Source: Deltaproteobacteria bacterium (lineage in GTDB: Bacteria; Desulfobacterota; B13-G15). Taken from it: a stretch of 10,308 nucleotides of DNA. Made by a program: the position numbers and the translations under genes. Position 1 is the first letter of the stretch. The number at the start of each line of letters is the position of its first letter. Below the pieces are notes generated by a model that worked only from the letters and a program-made list of their open reading frames with translations, was not told the origin of the DNA and searched no databases. The stretch is from positions 1-10,308 of the forward strand of contig QMLA01000013.1 of the NCBI GenBank assembly GCA_003646585.1, given 5' to 3'. Shown one piece after another: positions 1-7,081 of this stretch.

Positions 1-1
1 C

Positions 2-712
2 AGGGACTTTGACAGGCCCTTTGAAGAGGTATGGCGCAGCACCATAGAAGGGCTCACCAGGGCAGGGGAGTTCATATCCTTCAGCGAGAAGGACAGTGGG
101 CTCATAGTGGTAGAGAAGGAACTTTCCGGGGACGACCTTCCCGGGTTTATAATGGGCGGGCCGGCCCTGGTAGTGTGGCACCGGGGTAGTGTCAAGGGAA
201 GCATTTTCGTGAAGCCCCTTTCCGAAAACTCAACGAGGGTCTTTGTGAATGTGAAGATAAAGGGCTTGGGAACCCCTCTATTAGGGAAGTATCCCATCGA
301 ATACGCCCTTGCCTCAAACGGCAGGATGGAAAAGACGTATCTAGACCTCATCGAGGGAATGGTCCTTGCCTCGAGGAAGTTCGAGGCCCTCGAAAGGAGA
401 TACCATGAGGCCGTTGCAGAGGACCCTGAGGCCGTCCTGGGGATAAAAACGAAGGCCCTGACTGAAGAAGTGGTTGCAGTCCTCGGTCTTGAAAGCTCGA
501 CGGGTGTTTTGATTGTAGCCGTAAAGGAAGGCAGCCCAGCTGAAGACGTGGGTCTTCAAAAGGGAGATGTGATCCTCGAAGTAGAGGGCCAAAGGATTGC
601 TTCTCTTGCCACTTTCAGAGAACTTGTGCGGAGGAACGTCAACAGGGATGCGCTGGCCTTCAAGATAATGCGCCGTGGGAAGATCCTGACCGTGAAAGTT
701 CCTCTTCCCTGA
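2..712 (+). CDS. PDZ-domain envelope-type protein, 3' part (5' end outside window)
   Basis: The frame is open to the left edge, so the true start is not in the window; the first internal start (GTG at 107) would cut a coherent domain. The visible 236 residues fall into two parts. Residues 1-110 begin DFDRPFEEVWRSTIEGL and continue FISFSEKDSGLIVVEKE. This alternation, an F/Y-D-x-P-F-x-x-V-W start followed by a 'SGLI' strand, resembles the BamC/lipoprotein-like domains of Gram-negative envelope proteins. The C-terminal ~90 residues are a PDZ domain: GVLIVAVKEGSPAEDVGL, then LQKGDVILEVEGQRIASLATF, as in HtrA/DegP PDZ modules, which bind C-terminal peptides. No protease domain is seen. A lipoprotein signal may lie upstream but is not visible. 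The PDZ call is firm; the N-terminal assignment and periplasmic location are inferred. The gene ends with TGA at 710-712. Confidence 0.8.
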   Translation, partial: RDFDRPFEEVWRSTIEGLTRAGEFISFSEKDSGLIVVEKELSGDDLPGFIMGGPALVVWHRGSVKGSIFVKPLSENSTRVFVNVKIKGLGTPLLGKYPIEYALASNGRMEKTYLDLIEGMVLASRKFEALERRYHEAVAEDPEAVLGIKTKALTEEVVAVLGLESSTGVLIVAVKEGSPAEDVGLQKGDVILEVEGQRIASLATFRELVRRNVNRDALAFKIMRRGKILTVKVPLP

Positions 713-990
713 TTGCACATGAGGCCTCTAGGATGTCCATTGGATCCGATTCTCAAAGGAGATTGGGAATCGCCTCCTTTAGGCCTGCCCGCTATCGAAG
801 AGATTTTGGTAAAATATATCAAAAGCTAGTTTTAGCTGAGGCAGCACTGTATTCTGCCCTTTGACAATTTGGCAATCTTTTTGAATTTGGTGATGGAGGA
901 GGGAAGTTTTGAGGGTATTTTCTTAAACCCGACCCCTCTTGCTAACCCCTTGAAATCATAAGAAAATCGGAGAGGGGCGTTACGAACGTG
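713..990. other. Intergenic stretch without a convincing gene; possible repeat or leader
   Basis: No frame on either strand here has a good start, ribosome site and recognisable protein. A 7-bp inverted repeat AAAGGAG (755-761) / CTCCTTT (774-780), followed only by AGG, might be a weak terminator for the PDZ gene. A TTGACA hexamer lies at 861-866, but the bases 16-17 downstream (around GAATTT) make a poor -10, so a promoter for the synthetase is possible but unproven. An 8-bp inverted repeat CTTTTTGA (877-884) / TCAAAAAG (1092-1099) brackets the rest of the leader. A short hairpin GTTAC/GTGAC (979-983/988-992) abuts the structured element that follows. A plus-strand reading from 836 to 964 and a minus-strand reading from 1095 to 832 are both stop-free, which suggests constrained sequence or a relic rather than random spacer. 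Confidence 0.45.
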
Positions 991-1090
991 ACCTGAAAAA
1001 GAAGGGATTGCGACCCGGCAGGGCGCGATGAACTTCACCAGGTAGAATTTCGTCCAAAGGGTGCCCTTCACACCCTGATTTTTTTCAGGT
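991..1090 (+). ncRNA. Candidate structured leader RNA (attenuator or riboswitch-like) upstream of acyl-CoA synthetase
   Basis: Three nested helices can be drawn by hand. The closing helix pairs ACCTGAAAAA (991-1000) with TTTTTCAGGT (1081-1090), ten perfect pairs. Inside it, ATTGCG-A-CCC (1007-1016) pairs with GGGCGCGAT (1021-1029) around a GGCA loop, giving nine pairs with one bulged A (1013) and one G-U. AGGGTG (1058-1063) then pairs with CACCCT (1071-1076). A further alternative, CCTGA (1074-1078) with TCAGG (1085-1089), would disrupt both the last hairpin and the closing helix. Mutually exclusive helices sharing a U-run are the usual architecture of transcription attenuators. It matches no riboswitch class that I recognise. 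It could instead be a dispersed palindromic repeat; a function in regulation is inferred from position only. Confidence 0.4.
1058..1085 (+). terminator. Intrinsic terminator directly before the synthetase gene
   Basis: The stem AGGGTG/CACCCT (1058-1063 with 1071-1076) has a 7-base loop and is followed by GA and then seven consecutive T residues (1079-1085), a standard Rho-independent layout on the plus strand. It ends 18 bases before the ribosome-binding site and 30 bases before the ATG of the next gene. It therefore either closes a short upstream transcript or controls entry into the synthetase gene. Confidence 0.6.
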
Positions 1091-1103
1091 ATCAAAAAGC
1101 CGA

Positions 1104-1110
1104 AAGGAAG
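1104..1110 (+). promoter_or_regulatory. Ribosome-binding site of acyl-CoA synthetase gene
   Basis: AAGGAAG lies 5 bases before the ATG at 1116. It fixes the start, because the encoded N-terminus also matches the family beginning just before the CoA-binding Rossmann fold. Confidence 0.6.
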
Positions 1111-1115
1111 AAATT

Positions 1116-3218
1116 ATGCTTGACAGAAGTCAAAAGGAGCTCCTCGATCGCGTCCTCAATGCCCAGAGCATAGCTGTGATCGGGGCAGGGGAGGTACCGG
1201 GTAAGGTCGGTTATAACATCATCGAAAGCCTCCTCTTTTCCGGCTACCGGGGGAGGATCTACCCAATACACCCGCGCCTTCAAAATGTCCTCGGCCTGAA
1301 GGTCTATCGATCCTTACGCGATCTCCCCGAAGGGGCGGATCTGGCAATTGTTGCAGTCAATCAGTATGCGACCGTAGAAGTGCTAGATGACTGTGCTGCC
1401 CGAGGGGTTTTGGGAGTCGTCTGTATAGCCGGAGGATTCAGGGAACTTGGTCCAAGAGGGGAAGAGCTGGAAGAAAGGCTCGTTGAGAGGGCCAGAAAAA
1501 ATGGGCTGATCCTCATAGGGCCCAATACCCTAGGATTCATCAATCCCTGGGCGAAGATAAACACAACCTTTTACCCCATGCACCTCAAAGAGGGCTCGGT
1601 GGGGCTGATAAGCCAAAGCGGCGGCATCGGCCTCACAATGGTTTACAGGGCCTTCGACGAGGACCTCGGGCTCAGCAAATGGATAGGCTGTGGAAACCGC
1701 AGCACTCTGAAGTTCAGCGATTATCTCCATTACCTGGCCTGCGATCCCAAGACCAAGGTGATTGGGATCTTTCTGGAAGGAACAGAAGATGCGAAGGAGA
1801 TGGTGGAACTCGCAAAGGAGATCGTGAAGGAGAAACCCATTGTGGTTTACAAGGCTGGCCGGAGCCATAGGATAGACTTCGCAACCGTAACCCACACCGG
1901 AAGTATGGCCGGATCCTACCGGGTTTACCGGGACATCTTCGAAGAGGCGGGTATCCTCATGGTCGATAGCATCGAAGAGCTGGTAGCGGCCTGCAAGGCC
2001 CTCGCTCTGAGTCCATTGCCCTCTGGGGACGGTATCGGCATCCTGACCCATACGGCGGGACCGAGCATCCTCGTTCTGGATGAACTCCTTCAAAGGGAAT
2101 GCCGGGTGCCCCCTTGGAGAGAAGAAACAGTGAGGGCAGTGGAGGAAGTCCTTAGGGGCAATCCTCCAACGGTCATCAAAAACCCCCTTGACGTTCCCGG
2201 TGCTGGTTTTGATTGCGTAACTTATGGCAAGCTCGCCCAAAAGCTCCTTGAGGATGAAGGGATAGGGAGCCTCCTTTGTATCTTCACCCATAACCGCCTT
2301 TGGCGCTTCCCGAGCGCAGAGCTTATCGACCTTTCCCGCCACCAGCCAAAGCCCCTTTTGGCTTACTTCGTTTCCCCCTCCGAGGGGGTGAAGGAGGAGC
2401 GAAGGTGGCTTCAGAGTCAAGGCATACCCGTTTACACTGACCCCCATCTTGCCTCAGTCGGCCTTTTCGCCCTGCACCACCGACGCCAGGTCCTTATGGA
2501 AGAAGAAGATGAAGGCCAGGGGCCAAAATTCCCCGACCTCAAACCCTATCTCCAGAAAGCCTTAAGGGAAGGGAGGCGGATCCTGACGGAGGTCGAAGGC
2601 AAGGCCTTACTTTCAGCCCTTGGCGTGAGCGTTCCCCGATGGCAAGAGGTAAACAGCGAGGAGGAAGCGGTGGCCGCAGCCCTAAAGATGGGTTTTCCCG
2701 TGGTCCTCAAGGTGCTTTCGCCAAAGATCGTCCACAAAACCGAGGTCAAGGGGGTCCACTTGAATCTTTCAGATCCCGAGCAGGTCCGCCGTGCCTGGAG
2801 GGAGATGATGGAATCGGTTCGTCCCCTTGACCCATATGCCCGGGCAACTGTGCAGGAGATGGCACCTGAGGGAATGGAGGTGATTGTGGGATTGACGACA
2901 GATCCCCATTTTGGTCGGGTCCTTATGTTCGGACTGGGTGGGGTATTCGCGGAGGTCCTGGAAGATGTGGTCTTTTGCCTTCCGCCGATTAGCCCGAGGA
3001 AGGCCTTAAGGCTTATGAAGCGCCTCAAGGCCAGCCAGGTCCTTTTCGGCCACCGCAGAGAAGACCCGATGGATGTGGAGGCACTGGCGGAATTGATCAG
3101 CCTCCTGAGCCACCTTGCCGTCGCATATCCGGAAATTGTGGAGATGGACCTGAACCCAGTCGTGGTCTACCCCAGGGGCCTGAAGGTCCTCGATGTCCGC
3201 CTGCGTTTAAGCGACTGA
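1116..3218 (+). CDS. ADP-forming acyl-CoA synthetase (acetate-CoA ligase type), fused alpha-beta
   Basis: This cytoplasmic enzyme family interconverts an acyl-CoA plus ADP and phosphate with the free acid, CoA and ATP, conserving energy from acyl-CoA thioesters. The 700 residues carry the full set of domains in the order typical of single-chain members. A CoA-binding Rossmann domain (about 15-130) has VIGAGEVPGKVG at 21-32. Succinyl-CoA-ligase-like domains (about 130-460) contain GPNTLGFINP and LISQSGGIG. The sequence VTHTGSMAG places the phosphorylatable histidine at about H260. A C-terminal ATP-grasp domain (about 480-700) has KIVHKTEVKG with the second shuttle histidine at about H540, then GLTTDPHFG, GGVFAEVLEDV and EMDLNPVVV. 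No GNAT domain is attached, so it is not a Pat-type protein acetyltransferase. Substrate cannot be read from sequence: acetate, aryl acids or branched-chain acids are all possible. The helicase gene follows after 44 bases, with no visible terminator between. Confidence 0.93.
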   Translation: MLDRSQKELLDRVLNAQSIAVIGAGEVPGKVGYNIIESLLFSGYRGRIYPIHPRLQNVLGLKVYRSLRDLPEGADLAIVAVNQYATVEVLDDCAARGVLGVVCIAGGFRELGPRGEELEERLVERARKNGLILIGPNTLGFINPWAKINTTFYPMHLKEGSVGLISQSGGIGLTMVYRAFDEDLGLSKWIGCGNRSTLKFSDYLHYLACDPKTKVIGIFLEGTEDAKEMVELAKEIVKEKPIVVYKAGRSHRIDFATVTHTGSMAGSYRVYRDIFEEAGILMVDSIEELVAACKALALSPLPSGDGIGILTHTAGPSILVLDELLQRECRVPPWREETVRAVEEVLRGNPPTVIKNPLDVPGAGFDCVTYGKLAQKLLEDEGIGSLLCIFTHNRLWRFPSAELIDLSRHQPKPLLAYFVSPSEGVKEERRWLQSQGIPVYTDPHLASVGLFALHHRRQVLMEEEDEGQGPKFPDLKPYLQKALREGRRILTEVEGKALLSALGVSVPRWQEVNSEEEAVAAALKMGFPVVLKVLSPKIVHKTEVKGVHLNLSDPEQVRRAWREMMESVRPLDPYARATVQEMAPEGMEVIVGLTTDPHFGRVLMFGLGGVFAEVLEDVVFCLPPISPRKALRLMKRLKASQVLFGHRREDPMDVEALAELISLLSHLAVAYPEIVEMDLNPVVVYPRGLKVLDVRLRLSD

Positions 3219-3262
3219 TCTCCCTCCGTGCTCGAGGGGCCAGTCTGTATTATCCTTATCCA

Positions 3263-5269
3263 GTGGAAATGGAGAAGCTGGAGGAGATCCTGGCCCGCAA
3301 CCTGAATCCATCTCAGTATCAGGCCGTCACCACGATTCAGGGCCCTTTGCTGGTTGTTGCAGGGGCAGGGACGGGAAAGACCAGGGTGATCGAGTACAGG
3401 GTCCTTTACATGGTGGAGCAGGGGATAAAGCCCGAATCGATCCTGCTGCTCACCTTTACCCGCCGCGCCGCCCGGGAGATGCTCTGGAGGGCATCGCGTC
3501 ACAACCGGCTCTGCCAAAGGGTCAATGGAGGGACATTCCACAGCTTCGGTTTTTCGGTCATAACCCAATTTGCCCACATCCTGGGTTACAAACGGCCCCT
3601 CTCCTTTCTCGATGAGGCCGACTCCGAGGAACTTCTGGGGAGACTCGCTTCAAGGCTCGGCTTAAAGGACAAAGAGACGCGGATGCCATCCAAATCGACC
3701 TTGAGGGCTGTAATGAGCGCCTCTTTCAACCGCAGGGAAAGCATAGAGGAGGTGCTCCTCAAGGAATATCCCCATTTCCTCGAATGGGCCGACGATCTGG
3801 AGAGGTTGAAGGAAGAATATGTGAAGTACAAGATCGAACACAACCTGCTGGATTACGACGATCTGCTCCTCTACCTGAAGGTGCTCCTCGAGGAGGAAAA
3901 GGTGAGAGAGAGACTCTCGGAACGCTACAAGTTCATAATGGTGGACGAGTATCAGGACACAAACCGAATCCAGGCCGAAATCGTTTACCTCCTCGGTCAG
4001 GACCACAGAAATGTCATGGCGGTAGGAGATGACGCCCAATCCATTTACGGCTTCAGGGGAGCAAGGTTCGAGAACATGTTCGAGTTTCTGGATGTCTTTC
4101 CGGAGGCGAAGGTGATAAGGCTTGAGGAAAACTACCGGAGCACCCAGCCGATCTTGGACCTGGCCAATTCGGTGATAGGTTCCGCAAGGCGGAAGTACAC
4201 AAAGGTGCTGAGGGCCCAAAGGCCTGGAGGTGGGAAACCGGCCCTTTTGGTCTTCAAGGACTCCGAGTCAGAGGCCTCCTGGATCGCCCAAAAGGTAAAG
4301 GAGCTCTGGGACGAAGGCCTTCCCCTTGACAGGATCGCCGTCCTCTTCAGGAGCATGTACATAGCCAGGCCCCTTGAGCTGGCCCTTTCAAAACTCGCAA
4401 TACCTTATAGGACTTACGGAGGCCTGAGGTTCACCGAAACGGCCCACGTGAAGGACCTCCTCGCCCACCTGAGGATCCTTGCCAACCCCTTGGACGAGCT
4501 CGCCTGGTACAGGGCGTTGATGCTGATCGAAGGGGTGGGTTCCAAGACGGCAGAGAGGATTATATCAGGGATAGGGACAAGTGGAGATTGGATGAACGCC
4601 CTCGCGGGGTATGAAAGCCTGGGGAGGGCCGGGGAGGGGATAAGGCGACTCAAGGAGGCCCTTTCCGAAGCCCGAAGGACCCGGAGTTTTCCGGAATCGG
4701 TTTCCATCCTGATTGACTACTACCGTCCGATTCTGGAGGCAAAGTACGATGACTATCCCAGACGTTGGGGAGATATCGAGGCCCTAAGGCACATAGCAGG
4801 GGCTTACAGGTCCGTTGAGGACTTCCTGCTCGATTTGGTCGTTCTGGAATCGCCGGAAAGAAGCCTCGAAAGGCGTGAGGACCTTCCCCTTGATACAAAG
4901 CCCCTGGTGCTTTCGACCATCCACTCCGCCAAAGGACTCGAATGGGATGCGGTGTTCATCATGGGCGTGGCAGATGGCCACATACCGATTTCCTACAGCC
5001 ACCTCTCAGAAGAAGAACTCGAAGAGGAGAGGAGGCTCCTTTATGTGGCCATAACCAGGGCGAAAAGGGAGCTCTATCTCACGATGTCCCACCAGGGCAC
5101 CCGGGGAGGGATCTCGACATTCCTCAAGCTCTCGAGGTTCCTCGATAGGCCCGAAGTGCTCAAGTGTCTCGATGTCCCCAGGAGACCCCTTTACAACTTT
5201 CAGCCCGAAAGGAGGCCAAAGGAACTTCTGATGGCCAGGATCCTCAGGGAAGGGAGGGACGAGGGATAA
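3263..5269 (+). CDS. UvrD/Rep/PcrA-like superfamily 1 ATP-dependent DNA helicase
   Basis: This is a 3'-5' SF1A-type DNA helicase, expected in repair or replication restart. All helicase motifs are visible in the 668 residues: the Q-motif NPSQYQAV (~15-22), Walker A AGAGTGKT with Lys39, motif Ia LLLTFTRRAAREM (~61-73), motif Ib GGTFHSFG (~89-96), Walker B VDEYQDT with D228 and E229, motif III GDDAQSIYGFRGA (~254), motif IV EENYRST (~286), motif V STIHSAKGLEWD (~550) and motif VI LLYVAITRAKREL (~595). No nuclease domain follows, so it is not an AddA/RecB protein. The start could be GTG 3263 or ATG 3269, two codons later; neither has a good Shine-Dalgarno sequence. The frame stays open back into the synthetase gene, so translation may be coupled to that gene. 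UvrD, Rep and PcrA cannot be separated by eye, so no symbol is given. Confidence 0.92.
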   Translation: MEMEKLEEILARNLNPSQYQAVTTIQGPLLVVAGAGTGKTRVIEYRVLYMVEQGIKPESILLLTFTRRAAREMLWRASRHNRLCQRVNGGTFHSFGFSVITQFAHILGYKRPLSFLDEADSEELLGRLASRLGLKDKETRMPSKSTLRAVMSASFNRRESIEEVLLKEYPHFLEWADDLERLKEEYVKYKIEHNLLDYDDLLLYLKVLLEEEKVRERLSERYKFIMVDEYQDTNRIQAEIVYLLGQDHRNVMAVGDDAQSIYGFRGARFENMFEFLDVFPEAKVIRLEENYRSTQPILDLANSVIGSARRKYTKVLRAQRPGGGKPALLVFKDSESEASWIAQKVKELWDEGLPLDRIAVLFRSMYIARPLELALSKLAIPYRTYGGLRFTETAHVKDLLAHLRILANPLDELAWYRALMLIEGVGSKTAERIISGIGTSGDWMNALAGYESLGRAGEGIRRLKEALSEARRTRSFPESVSILIDYYRPILEAKYDDYPRRWGDIEALRHIAGAYRSVEDFLLDLVVLESPERSLERREDLPLDTKPLVLSTIHSAKGLEWDAVFIMGVADGHIPISYSHLSEEELEEERRLLYVAITRAKRELYLTMSHQGTRGGISTFLKLSRFLDRPEVLKCLDVPRRPLYNFQPERRPKELLMARILREGRDEG

Positions 5270-5285
5270 GAGGGATGCTTCATTT

Positions 5286-6995
5286 TCATTTCTTTTTGCG
5301 GGATTTCTCCCTATACATATCGGCATCGGCCTCAGCAAAGACCTGCTGAAGGGTCTTTCCACTTTGGGGATCCCAGGTGGCCACACCGATGGACATCAAG
5401 AGGGGTGGTTTGTCTTTGTGAAGGGCATTGTGCTGCTGGATCTCCCTGTGCAGGCGATCCCTTACAGTTCTGGCTCCCCTCAGGTCCGTCTCGGGTAAGA
5501 CGACGAGGAATTCATCCCCTCCGTAGCGCACCGCAATGTCACTTTTTCTGAGCACCTTCTCAAGGACCCTGGCTCCCCTCCGCAGCAGCTCATCTCCTGC
5601 TTCATGTCCCAGGGTATCGTTTACCGGCTTCAAATCATCCAGATCTATGACCATGAGCGAAAGGGGTGAACCTTTGCGTTTTGCCTTCTCGATCTCCTTG
5701 GGAAGGTATCCGGCCAGGAAGGTCCTGTTGTAGAGACCTGTGAGGGGATCCTTCATGGCCATTTCGTGGAGTTTCTCCCTGAGCTTGAGCTGTTCCAGTG
5801 CGGAAAAGCTGGCCCTGAAGAGCACCTCCATCATCTCCCTTTCCGCTGGTCCACAACGGAGTTGATCCAGAACCTTGCGTTGCCCAAGGTGCTTTACGAG
5901 ACCCGAAAAGTCCTTCCCCAGAATGGCCTCAAGGGCCCTCCTGGTATGTCCCTCAATCTCCTCCCTGGTCGATGAAGCCGCTATGTCGGCAAGGGCTCGA
6001 TTCAGAAGCCTGAGCTTTTGGTTGATCTCGGTGATCTGGACCAGGGTGTCAGAAAGCGTACTTGACAGCGAATCGACTTCCCTCAATCCGAAGCTCCTGT
6101 GGATCGGTATCGCCTTGGGAATGTTGCGAACGGCCTGAAGGAGCAGGAAAAGGGGGCGCATCAAGCTCTTGGTGACAAGGATAAAGAGCAGGCCGAGGAT
6201 CCCCGCAACCAACAAAAGCTGAAGGAAGAGGGTCCGCTTTGCGAGGTCATAGAGGTCCAAAGCGGGTCGGTGAAGTATCTCCAGGGACATCCGCGGATTG
6301 CGCAGGAAGTTGGGCTTGACGAGACGAAGTTGTCCATTGCTTAAGACAACCTCCGGTTGGCCGGTGGAATGCTCAGGAACGATCTCGATACGCTCCACAC
6401 CAAACATTCCGGCTATCTTTTCCAGATCCTCACGTTTGATAAACCTCCCCATGATCACATACCCGCGGGGAGGACCGGAACCATCGCTCTTCAACACGGG
6501 ATGGGCAGCTACCGCAAAGGGGAGCCCCTCAAACCATATGACCCTTTTTAAGGGAGTGTCGGGGGCCAAAGCGCTGCGGAGGATGGACAGCAGCCTTTCA
6601 ACCTTGCCATCGAACAATACTTGCCCCGAAAGGGACGCAAACCGCCCTCCTGCTACAGGCTCTCCCTGCAGGTCCACAAAGAGAAAGACGTCTATGTCAT
6701 TGTCTCGGAAAGCCGATGGACAGACATTGGCCCTGGCAAATTCGGGGAAACGTTCCCTCATGAAGATATAAGCTTCATCCCAAACGGCCTCATCCCGCGT
6801 TTTACCCAAGAGATCTTCCAGGAAGGAACGGAAATACCCTTCTATGCCCCGTGAGAGGGTTGCCGCATGCCCTTTTTCTATCTTGAGAAAACTCGCATGG
6901 AGGAACCTTATGGAAAGCACGGTGTACAAAAAGAGACCCCCCAAAGCCAACAGGACAAATAACGCCAAATACTGACGGATTCCCCAGGACTTCAA
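5286..6995 (-). CDS. Membrane diguanylate cyclase, CHASE4-like sensor plus GGDEF
   Basis: The protein should make cyclic di-GMP from two GTP molecules in response to an extracytoplasmic signal. Its 569 residues contain TM1 (~8-30), a periplasmic segment (~31-255) whose KTRDEAVWDEAYIF stretch (~65-78) resembles CHASE4 sensors, and TM2 (~256-275). A linker with a predicted helix (~310-410) leads to the GGDEF domain (~410-569). The domain has DPLTGLYNR (416-424), DLDDLKPVNDTLGHEAGDE, and an intact active site GGDEF at 492-496. R483-K-S-D486 sits five residues before it, the product-inhibition I-site. The start is TTG at 6995, chosen because GGAG lies 8 bases upstream on the minus strand (7004-7007) and the hydrophobic N-terminus begins at once. 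The gene is convergent with the helicase (16 bases apart, no clear terminator between) and divergent from the methyltransferase relic. The signal sensed is unknown. Confidence 0.9.
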   Translation of the reverse strand: MKSWGIRQYLALFVLLALGGLFLYTVLSIRFLHASFLKIEKGHAATLSRGIEGYFRSFLEDLLGKTRDEAVWDEAYIFMRERFPEFARANVCPSAFRDNDIDVFLFVDLQGEPVAGGRFASLSGQVLFDGKVERLLSILRSALAPDTPLKRVIWFEGLPFAVAAHPVLKSDGSGPPRGYVIMGRFIKREDLEKIAGMFGVERIEIVPEHSTGQPEVVLSNGQLRLVKPNFLRNPRMSLEILHRPALDLYDLAKRTLFLQLLLVAGILGLLFILVTKSLMRPLFLLLQAVRNIPKAIPIHRSFGLREVDSLSSTLSDTLVQITEINQKLRLLNRALADIAASSTREEIEGHTRRALEAILGKDFSGLVKHLGQRKVLDQLRCGPAEREMMEVLFRASFSALEQLKLREKLHEMAMKDPLTGLYNRTFLAGYLPKEIEKAKRKGSPLSLMVIDLDDLKPVNDTLGHEAGDELLRRGARVLEKVLRKSDIAVRYGGDEFLVVLPETDLRGARTVRDRLHREIQQHNALHKDKPPLLMSIGVATWDPQSGKTLQQVFAEADADMYREKSRKKK

Positions 6996-7011
6996 AATTC
7001 GTTCTCCGTGG

Positions 7012-7030
7012 TTATCCGCCGATAATTATA
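7012..7030 (-). promoter_or_regulatory. Candidate -10 region of the diguanylate cyclase gene with overlapping inverted repeat
   Basis: On the minus strand a perfect TATAAT reads from 7030 to 7025, about 30 bases before the TTG start. The hexamer 17 bases upstream (TACCCA) is a poor -35. The perfect inverted repeat TTATC (7012-7016) / GATAA (7021-7025) lies just past the -10 and could be an operator near the transcription start. Both assignments rest on inspection only. Confidence 0.4.
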
Positions 7031-7081
7031 GGAAAACCGCTTCTTTCTGGGTAGTGCTCTGATGAGGACTTTGAGGAAACA

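Noticed and set aside
832-1095. Minus-strand open frame of about 87 codons in the intergenic region, read as a gene
   Set aside because: It begins at TTG with no ribosome site, contains no domain I can recognise, and runs antisense through the terminator and hairpins, which explain the sequence better.
1530-2447. Long minus-strand open frame (about 305 codons) inside the synthetase gene
   Set aside because: It is antisense to the conserved synthetase domains and its translation lacks any coherent motif; it is a codon-bias shadow.
6298-6771. Plus-strand open frame opposite the diguanylate cyclase sensor domain
   Set aside because: The minus-strand frame has a complete domain order and start signals; the opposite translation is low-complexity and motif-free.
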